Assembly: GCA_045600225.1 (NCBI GenBank)
Contig: JAZRXL010000072.1
Location: 110,463-174,462, forward strand
Direction: 5' to 3'
Source: UBA1181 sp045600225
GTDB lineage: Bacteria; Bacteroidota; Bacteroidia; Bacteroidales; Paludibacteraceae
DNA length: 64,000 nt
Part shown: positions 54,039 to 61,900 of the stretch, piece by piece
Numbering within the stretch: the first letter of the stretch is position 1
Layout of the letters: each line of letters begins with the position of its first letter
Notes under the pieces: generated by a model
Database searches by the model: none
What the model was told of the DNA's origin: nothing
The model's input: only the letters and a program-made list of their open reading frames with translations
Made by a program: the position numbers and the translations under genes

Positions 54039-56039
54039 ATGATAGATTCCGCAACAGTTGATAGGATTTTCGAAGCCGCAGACATTGTCAGTGTGGTTTC
54101 GGATTATGTCTCTTTGAAAAGGAAAGGAGCCAACTATTGGGGAAACTGTCCGTTCCATGATGAGAAAACCCCATCTTTCAGTGTCTCTCCTGCGAAAAAT
54201 ATCTATAAGTGTTTTGGTTGTGGAAAGGGTGGTAATGCCGTGAATTTTATTATGGGAGTTGAGAATCTTTCCTATTATGAGGCATTGCTATTTTTAGCGA
54301 AGAAATTCCATATTGAAGTTAAGGAAAAGGAGTTGTCTCCTGAAGAACGCGTTCAACAGAATGAGAAGGAGAGCCTTATGTCTCTGACAGAATGGGTTCA
54401 GAATCATTTCGTTGAGAATCTACAAACACAAGAAGGACAGTCTGTCGGAATGTCTTATTTCAATCATAGAGGCTTCCGAGAGGATATTATAAAGAAGTTC
54501 CAGTTGGGTTATGCTTTGGATAAGAAGGATACTTATTCTGTTGCCGCACAGAAGGCAGGATATAAGTTGGATTATTTGAGCAAGACTGGATTGAGCATTG
54601 TTAATGACAATTATGTGATAGACCGATTTCATGGTCGTGCTATCTTCCCTATACATTCAATTTCAGGTCGTGTAGTCGCTTTTGGTGGTCGCGCGATTAA
54701 AAAAGATGATGTTGCTAAGTATCAGAACTCTCCAGAGTCTGACATTTATCATAAGAGTTATGTTCTTTATGGTCTCTACTTTGCAAAGAGTGCCATTACA
54801 AAAAAGAAAAAATGTTACATCGTAGAGGGATATGCGGATGTGATCTCAATGTTCCAGGCAGGGGTGGAGAATATTGTTGCTCCTTGTGGAACAGCCCTTA
54901 CGACGCAACAAATACAACAATTGAGGCGTATTCTTCCTTCGGTAGATTCTGAAAGATCCGAAGATAAACATGTTACCCTTCTTTACGATGGTGATGCGGC
55001 TGGAATGCATGCAGCCTTGAAGAATGGTAAGATGTTGTTAGAAGAGGGCTTGAATGTTAAAGTGGTGGTTCTTCCCGAGCCGGAAGACCCGGATTCTTTT
55101 GCTCAAAACCACGAGTCTTCCGAAGTGATAAAGTACTTGGAAGAGAATGAACAGGATTATGTCGTATTTAAGATAAATCATTATATCGAGGAGGCCCGGA
55201 AGGATCCGATGAAAATGTCGCAGTTGATAGAAGATGTGGCATCTACCATTGAGGTCATTCCTGATGAGGTAAAGCGTACGGTTTACACCAATCTGGCGAG
55301 TAAAATGCTAGATATGGAAGAGCGTGTACTGTGCAGTCGAATAAATGATATTAACCAGAAAAAAGTAGAGGAGGCAAAAGGGCCTGCCAAGGCGGATGTC
55401 ATTTCACAAAACCAATCGGTGAGTGTTCCTCCTCCAGAAGAATCGTTGGTTAGCAGTAGCGCGCCTTCTCAACAAGCCCCAGATGAGATTGAAACGGAGG
55501 TTATTCAACTTCTCGTTCGATATGGAGATCGTCCTCAGATTGTTCATGGAGAAGACGGTGATTTTGAATTGTCTATTGCTGAATATATAAAAGAAGATTT
55601 GGAAATAGATGGGTTGGAGTTCTCTTATCCTTTGTATAATCAGATGCTGGATGAGTATATTGAGAGATATAGAATTGACAAAACACCATCAGAATTGTTC
55701 TTCGTTAGAAATGCTAATCCTGAATTTGTAAGGGTTGCTACTGCCTTGATGACGAATCCGTATCAGTTGAGTAAGATTTTTGACAAGAATGCCACTGATG
55801 CTAAGATTAAGATGAAACAGGTTACTTTTGATGATGCTGAACACATAACAAAGAGTTTGACTTATGTTTTGTGTAATATGAAGAACCAATGGATTACAAA
55901 AGTAATAAAAGAAAAGATGGTTCTATTGAAACAGGGTGGGGTTGATGCATCTGCTATATTAAATGATATAAAGGGGCTTCATATGGCTCAACGCGAAATC
56001 TCAAAGAATTTAGGGGAGCGACACATCCGACCTGTGTGA
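54039..56039 (+). CDS. dnaG: DNA primase
   Basis: Makes RNA primers at the replication fork. N-terminal CHC2 zinc finger (GNCPFHDEKTPSFSVSPAKN and YKCFGCGKGGN), catalytic core with the Toprim motifs IVEGYADVISM and LLYDGDAAGMHAAL, and a C-terminal helicase-binding region of about 200 residues after a low-complexity linker near residue 470 (PPPEESLVSSSAPSQQAP). Length 666 is typical of Bacteroidota. Starts about 22 nt after the previous terminator, so the promoter must lie within or before that gap. Confidence 0.96.
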   Translation: MIDSATVDRIFEAADIVSVVSDYVSLKRKGANYWGNCPFHDEKTPSFSVSPAKNIYKCFGCGKGGNAVNFIMGVENLSYYEALLFLAKKFHIEVKEKELSPEERVQQNEKESLMSLTEWVQNHFVENLQTQEGQSVGMSYFNHRGFREDIIKKFQLGYALDKKDTYSVAAQKAGYKLDYLSKTGLSIVNDNYVIDRFHGRAIFPIHSISGRVVAFGGRAIKKDDVAKYQNSPESDIYHKSYVLYGLYFAKSAITKKKKCYIVEGYADVISMFQAGVENIVAPCGTALTTQQIQQLRRILPSVDSERSEDKHVTLLYDGDAAGMHAALKNGKMLLEEGLNVKVVVLPEPEDPDSFAQNHESSEVIKYLEENEQDYVVFKINHYIEEARKDPMKMSQLIEDVASTIEVIPDEVKRTVYTNLASKMLDMEERVLCSRINDINQKKVEEAKGPAKADVISQNQSVSVPPPEESLVSSSAPSQQAPDEIETEVIQLLVRYGDRPQIVHGEDGDFELSIAEYIKEDLEIDGLEFSYPLYNQMLDEYIERYRIDKTPSELFFVRNANPEFVRVATALMTNPYQLSKIFDKNATDAKIKMKQVTFDDAEHITKSLTYVLCNMKNQWITKVIKEKMVLLKQGGVDASAILNDIKGLHMAQREISKNLGERHIRPV

Positions 56040-56042
56040 GAT

Positions 56043-57260
56043 CTACTTCTTGTTGATATATCGGGTAGGAATCCAAGCAATGAGTAGACCGATTGCGAGG
56101 ACTGAAAATAGAATCAAAAATACATCGCTGATTTGAACACTAACAGGGTAGGCATTTACTAAGAATGTGCCGTCGTCATATCCATTGCCTAGTTTTATTA
56201 CGCCAAAGTATTGTTGGATTAAACAAAGGATAATACCTAAAACAGTGCCTATGGTAGCTCCAATTACGCTAATAAGCCATCCTTCGATAAGAAATATTTG
56301 CTGGACGAAAGAGTTGGTCGCACCAAGGCTTTTCAGAGTACCTATGTTTGATTCTTTCTCTATGATTAACATAGACAGAGACCCAATTACATTTACAACT
56401 GCTATGATAAGAATGAAGAAGAGGATTAGGAAGGTTATCCATTTCTCTATTTTCATCATTCTATAGAAATCCTCGTGTTGTTGTTCCTTGTTACATACAC
56501 TGAAAGTGGATCCAACTGCAGTTTCGATAGCCTTCTGTGCTTTTTCTATAGAGAATCCGGATTTAATGTTTAGCTCAATGGCGGTTACTATATCTCCGTA
56601 TTCAAAAAGGTCACGAGCCAAGCGAAGAGGAAGAAATGCGTATTTGCTATCAATCTCCAATTGATGGGTGGCGTAGATTCCGTGCACAAAGAATTGTTGC
56701 ATATTAAATGCATTCTCTGGATTCGCTACATTCACTTTTGTGGCATATTTAGGGGCATAGAAAGATATAGGACTCATGAAACTGGCACCTGCCTCAATCT
56801 GATTGGCAAGGGCAGCACCAATAACAGTATAGGTTCCGTCAGCATCTTCCAAAATGAAACGACCAGCATCTGTGATGGAGTCCGTTTTAACCAACTGTGT
56901 ATAGTTGCTTGTAACTCCCTTGATGGTAACGGAGGTTTGTTTTCCCTTGTGTCTGATTAGTGCGTTTTCCTCCAAGACCTGACAGGTTGTTTCGATGAAA
57001 TCGAGAGATCTCAGTTGTTGTAAAGGAGTGCTAGGATCGAATGTCTTACCCTCTTTTAACGTGATTTTTATATCAGGGTCGAACGATGATATGACACCTG
57101 AGATTAGATTCTGAAATCCATTGTAAACGGATAGGGTGCAAACAAGAGCTAATGTTGCCACGCAAATTCCACCAGCACATATCATTGATATGATATTAAT
57201 GATATTGTAACTCTTTTTAGAGAAGAGGTAACGAAGTGCTATGAAGAATTGCAATTTCAT
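56043..57260 (-). CDS. LolC/LolE-type ABC permease
   Basis: A 405-residue membrane protein with one N-terminal helix (about 22-44), a large periplasmic domain (about 45-260) and three C-terminal helices, the MacB/FtsX layout. The start FIALRYLFSKKSYNIINIIS and the IEKESNIGTLKSLGATNSFVQQIFL block are typical of LolC/LolE lipoprotein-release permeases. It is probably the partner of an ATPase such as the LolD at 52014. It follows rbfA by 21 nt on the same strand and ends 4 nt from the convergent dnaG stop. Confidence 0.85.
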   Translation of the reverse strand: MKLQFFIALRYLFSKKSYNIINIISMICAGGICVATLALVCTLSVYNGFQNLISGVISSFDPDIKITLKEGKTFDPSTPLQQLRSLDFIETTCQVLEENALIRHKGKQTSVTIKGVTSNYTQLVKTDSITDAGRFILEDADGTYTVIGAALANQIEAGASFMSPISFYAPKYATKVNVANPENAFNMQQFFVHGIYATHQLEIDSKYAFLPLRLARDLFEYGDIVTAIELNIKSGFSIEKAQKAIETAVGSTFSVCNKEQQHEDFYRMMKIEKWITFLILFFILIIAVVNVIGSLSMLIIEKESNIGTLKSLGATNSFVQQIFLIEGWLISVIGATIGTVLGIILCLIQQYFGVIKLGNGYDDGTFLVNAYPVSVQISDVFLILFSVLAIGLLIAWIPTRYINKK

Positions 57261-57281
57261 AAAGGGAAAGAGGATAGGTGG

Positions 57282-57638
57282 TTACTTATCCTCTGGCTTT
57301 TGATTAATACCTAAAAGACGATCAATGTTCTCTAAGTAATCGAGAGAGTCGTCGATGTAGAATGTTAATTCAGGTGTTTGGCGTAATTGGTATCTTGTTC
57401 TTTGAGAAAGATCATGACGGATAGATTTAGCACTTTTCTTAATCATCTCCATCATTTCAGCTTGCTTCTCGTTAGGGAAGATGCTCAAGTGAACACGAGC
57501 TATACTTAAATCAGGTGAAACTGTTACGGATGTCACTGATATGAGTATGCCACCTTGAGACTTAGTGAACTTCTGAAAGATGTCGCTAAGTTCTTTTTGT
57601 ACCAATCGGTCTATCTTGTTTTTTCTTGTTGATTCCAT
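57282..57638 (-). CDS. rbfA: Ribosome-binding factor A
   Basis: A 118-residue KH-like protein that helps mature the 16S rRNA 5' end, important in the cold. Family features: RLVQKELSDIFQKF at the N-terminus, the SVTSVTVSPDLSIARVHLSIF central strand, and RTRYQLRQTPELTFYIDDSLDY near the end. First gene of a two-gene unit with the LolE-type permease. Confidence 0.94.
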   Translation of the reverse strand: MESTRKNKIDRLVQKELSDIFQKFTKSQGGILISVTSVTVSPDLSIARVHLSIFPNEKQAEMMEMIKKSAKSIRHDLSQRTRYQLRQTPELTFYIDDSLDYLENIDRLLGINQKPEDK

Positions 57639-57791
57639 ATTCTATATTAAGTTTTTGATAAAAACCATTACCTTTGCAAAGGTAATATTTAAAAGTAGAA
57701 ACTACAATCTATCAAGGTGAATTGCTTCCTTTTTTTAGTTTGTCAATATTCTATTTTGTTTTGTATTTAATTCTATTTGTTTAAAAAAAGT

Positions 57792-58898
57792 ATGGATTCA
57801 AACAGAGTTTATGAAGTTGCTTTGTCTTTGGTAAAAGGGGTAGGTCCTGCTATTGCAAAGAAACTAATTTCGGATTTTGGTAGTGCTGAGGCGATCTTTA
57901 ATGCTTCGAAAAAAGATTTAGAACAGGTCTCAGGTGTTGGGAAGTGTTTGACTTCTCAGTTAAAATCGGAAGTGTTGTTGCCGATGGCTGAAAAGGAGCT
58001 TCTCTTCTTGGAGAAGAAAGGTGGCAGCTTATTGTTCTATGAAGATGCAGATTTCCCTTTTCGATTAAAAGAGTGTACAGACCATCCCATTGTATTGTAT
58101 AAAAAAGGGAGGATGGATCTTAATGTTCCGAGGGTGATTGGTATTGTTGGAACAAGAAAAATGACGCAGTATGGACGCGCTTGTATAGAGCGCATATTGG
58201 AGGATCTCTCCAAACTTTTCCCAGATCTCTTGGTTGTTAGCGGACTTGCTCATGGGGTGGATGGGTGTGTTCACCGAACTGCTATGGAGTTGGGACTTCC
58301 AACGGTAGGTGTGTTAGGTCATGGTTTGAATATGATCTATCCTGCGGAACATAAGGGTTTATCGGATAGGATGCAAGAGTGTGGTGGTTTGTTGACAGAG
58401 TTTCATTCCAAAGGTCTTGTTCATAGAAAGAATTTTGTTTCTCGCAATCGGATTATTGCAGGCATGTGTGATGTGATATTGGTGATAGAATCGGGTGCTC
58501 GAGGAGGGGCAATGCTTACTGCAGGATTTGCCGATTCTTACAATAGAGATGTTTGTGCCATTCCGGGTAAGGTGACAGATCTATATTCAAAAGGGTGTAA
58601 TTTACTTATCAAGACCCATCGGGCAACAATGGTGGAAGACGCCAATGATATTGTTGAATTAATGAATTGGAGGGAAGAAAAGGTGGAGAAGAAAAATGTT
58701 TCATTGACCCTTCTTATGGAATTAACAGAAAGGGAGCGGTTGGTGGTTAATGCGTTGGAGATGATGGGTGAGGTGCAACTGAATGTCTTATCGAGAAAAT
58801 TGCAGATGCCGATAGGGGATCTCTCATCTCTTTTGTTTGAGATGGAGATGAAGGATTTGCTATTCTCCTCTCCTGGAGGAATGTATGGGTTGAAGTAA
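57792..58898 (+). CDS. dprA: DNA processing protein DprA/Smf
   Basis: Loads RecA on incoming single-stranded DNA during natural transformation. The ATG at 57792 (MDSNRVYEVALSLVKGVG) is preferred over a TTG five codons upstream. Residues about 10-70 carry a helix-hairpin-helix pair; then the Rossmann-like DprA core with VIGIVGTRKMTQYGRACIE, VSGLAHGVDGCVHRTAME, FVSRNRIIAGMCDVILVIE and a C-terminal winged helix (about 300-368). With comF nearby, this suggests DNA uptake ability. Ends at a strong hairpin. Confidence 0.95.
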   Translation: MDSNRVYEVALSLVKGVGPAIAKKLISDFGSAEAIFNASKKDLEQVSGVGKCLTSQLKSEVLLPMAEKELLFLEKKGGSLLFYEDADFPFRLKECTDHPIVLYKKGRMDLNVPRVIGIVGTRKMTQYGRACIERILEDLSKLFPDLLVVSGLAHGVDGCVHRTAMELGLPTVGVLGHGLNMIYPAEHKGLSDRMQECGGLLTEFHSKGLVHRKNFVSRNRIIAGMCDVILVIESGARGGAMLTAGFADSYNRDVCAIPGKVTDLYSKGCNLLIKTHRATMVEDANDIVELMNWREEKVEKKNVSLTLLMELTERERLVVNALEMMGEVQLNVLSRKLQMPIGDLSSLLFEMEMKDLLFSSPGGMYGLK

Positions 58899-58900
58899 AA

Positions 58901-58938
58901 AAAATCGTCTGAGAAAACCCTCAGACGATTTTTTTATA
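58901..58938. terminator. Convergent terminator between dprA and the HYR-type giant gene
   Basis: AAAATCGTCTGA (58901-58912) pairs perfectly with TCAGACGATTTT (58921-58932) and has T/A tracts on both sides. Confidence 0.87.
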
Positions 58939-58950
58939 TGTGTTCAATCA

Positions 58951-61900
58951 TTATTTGATTTTCACAATTTCGATGGTTCCGGTTCTGAATGTTCCATCAC
59001 CCATTCTTACCTTGTGGTAGTAAACACCTGGGTCGGCTAAGCTTCCGCGGAATGAACCATCCCAACCATTATTGCCTTCGAATACCTTTTGTCCGTAGCG
59101 GTCGAAGATTTGTACATAGTGACGCTCCATGAAGACGTCGTTCATACCATCTTGAGTATGAGGAGTGAAGGCAGTTGGTATGTAAGGAAGAACGAATACC
59201 TCAGTCAACGCACTTGGTACCGAAGGACAAACACCGTCAGAGATAGTGACGTAGTAGAATGTTGTGTCTTGAGGGTAGTCAAGTATGTTGGTCTTTTCTC
59301 CTCCATAAAGGATAGACAACAACTCGTCTTCTTCATCATCCATATCTTCGAATACGAACTCCTCATGTTCTACAGAACTATCGAAGTTCTTTCTATCGTA
59401 GTTGCCTACTACCTTGTACCAGTTAAGTTCTTTGTAGTTGTACTTAGTATCCACAGACAATGAGATGCTCTCACCCTTCCAAATACGAGCAGGATCGCTT
59501 GGATCTGTAATGATTTGGATCTCTCCTGGGTTGTAGCGCTTGTGAACATCAAGTATTACAGAGTCTCTTGAGAACAATAGGTTGTTGCGCATCATCTCTA
59601 ATGCGGCAGTATCGTTCTCTAAGTACTCTAGAGTATCCTTTGTCGTTTTGACATCCTTGTTACAGAATGACAAGTGAGAGTCAAGTGAAGAGGTTGTACC
59701 GCATCGGTTCTCTGCGTAGAATACAATTTTAGCTTTGTCATCCTCGTAAGAAACCAATCCTTCAATAGAGTCTCTGTAGTTGAATATCTCGCCATTCTTC
59801 TTCCAGTATGTCCATACGCTATCTGTACCCATTTCATCGATACATTTTACAAAAGGACTTAGGTCAATCATGTTTCCTTCGCAGACAGGAAGAACATCAG
59901 ACTCCATAACAAGTTTTGGTCTTTCTGCTACGTTGATGTAGATGGTTGCAGTATCAGAACATCCTGAAGTTGTATCCATTGCTACCATTGTATAGTAACC
60001 GGATTCACTTCTTTGAGAGATCTTAGTCAACTCAGCAGCTGTCTTTTCTGCACTTCCGTAAATTGGGATTAACTCTTCGAACATCTCTCCGTAAGCAAAT
60101 GGATTGTTACTATACATGATGTTCTTTGGATCTGCATATGCACCACGATAGTATTCGTAAACGAACGTACTATTGATTTGAACTTTCGATCCATCCCATT
60201 CATCAACAACCTCCATGCTACCAGTTGCGTATCTGATCTTTTGGCTTGCCAATGAGATGCCTTGTATATCGGTAGCACAAGAGTCTAAGTCGCGAGCCTC
60301 AAGGTGAGCGATAACATCACCCTTCTGAACTTTCACATACTTAGTTGTACTATCTACATTGCCACACATGTCGTAAACATAGATCTTGATATCCAATGAG
60401 TGGTCGAGTAGTGCACCTGGTTCTGGAACTTGAATGATTGTAATGTCAGAGTTGTCAGAACAGTTGTCGTGAACGAATGATCTAACCTTATCAAGAAGAT
60501 CAGGGGTCTTGAACAAACACTTCTTTTGGAAGTCTGCCAATATGTAATCGTCCCAATCATCAGGGAAGTTGAACTTAGGACCAATTGTATCGCGGATAAG
60601 GATCTTTTGTTGTTGTGTGCTCTTATTTCCGCATCTGTCGGTTACTGTATAAGTTCTTACGATGTCGTAGTTGTAGTAGTCGCAAGCCTTAGGATCGTCG
60701 CCACGGTTGTCACTTTCTGTATAAGTAACCACAGGGTTAGGATCGCAGTTGTCGGTTGCAGTGACTGTGATTGCATTGAATAGAGAGTCGCTACAGCTCA
60801 ATAGAGTATCATTCAAAATTAGATCGAAAGTAGGAGCGATAGTATCTTTCACATAGATTACCTCCTCGCAAGAGATATCCTTTCCTCTAAGATCTAACAT
60901 GTGATAGATTCTGGTAACAACCATATTGCAACTATCATTGCTCAAAGAGTCTACATGGTAGAATGAAGATTCGTTCATCTTCTTCTCGTTAGAGAATGAA
61001 CCGCCAGCAGCCTTAAACTCTTGGAATGTCTTGTATGCTGCAGGGATCTCATCGATACATGCATAGACCTTTCCGTCAAGATCGCCAGGACAGAATAGAG
61101 TGTCAGGGATCCAGTCTTCTACAACCACAACCTGAGAACATGTACTGCTGTTACCAGACTTGTCTGTGTAAGTCCATTGGATGATTGTCTCACCCAAAGG
61201 ATATGCGTTCTCAATAGCTTTGTTATCCTCTCTTGATCCTTCTGCAACGATCTTGCCATCGCAGTAGTCGTCGTAAGAAGGAATGATAAGACCTGCATCT
61301 TGAGCCTCCTTGTATGTTACTGAATCGTTGTACAATGAGAATTCAGTGATAGGAACAACGATTGTGTCAAGCAATTCACAATTAGGAGTAGGTGCAATTG
61401 TATCAAGTACGATTACCTTCTGACTACAGTTGTGTGATTCAGTGCTGTAGATGCTTGAGAATGTCCATGTGACAATGGTTGTGTCTCTTGGATACTCGTC
61501 TGTCATTGCTAAGCTATCTGAACGTGTAGGAACCCCCTCAAGAGAGTCTCCTGTACAAGCATCCTTAGCAAATGGAGTTTCCAATACCAATCTTCCTGCA
61601 GGAAGTTTGCACTCTTCTGCTGTCAAATAGATGATAGTGTCATTTAATTGATCGCAGTCAAATACTGGCTTGATATCGCTCTGGATGAATATGTACTGTT
61701 CACAGTAAGTAGTGTTAGTAGAGTACTCGCTGATGAAAGTCCAGTCGATCGTATCACGACCCACCTTGTAAACACCGTCGAATGCCTCGCCGCTTCTTCT
61801 TGTAGGCTCGCCCCAGATAGTGTCGGCGGTACAAGCGTCAAGCGCGAACGGAATGTTAATCATCAAGTCGGCAGCGCTGATCTCACATACATCGTGAAGT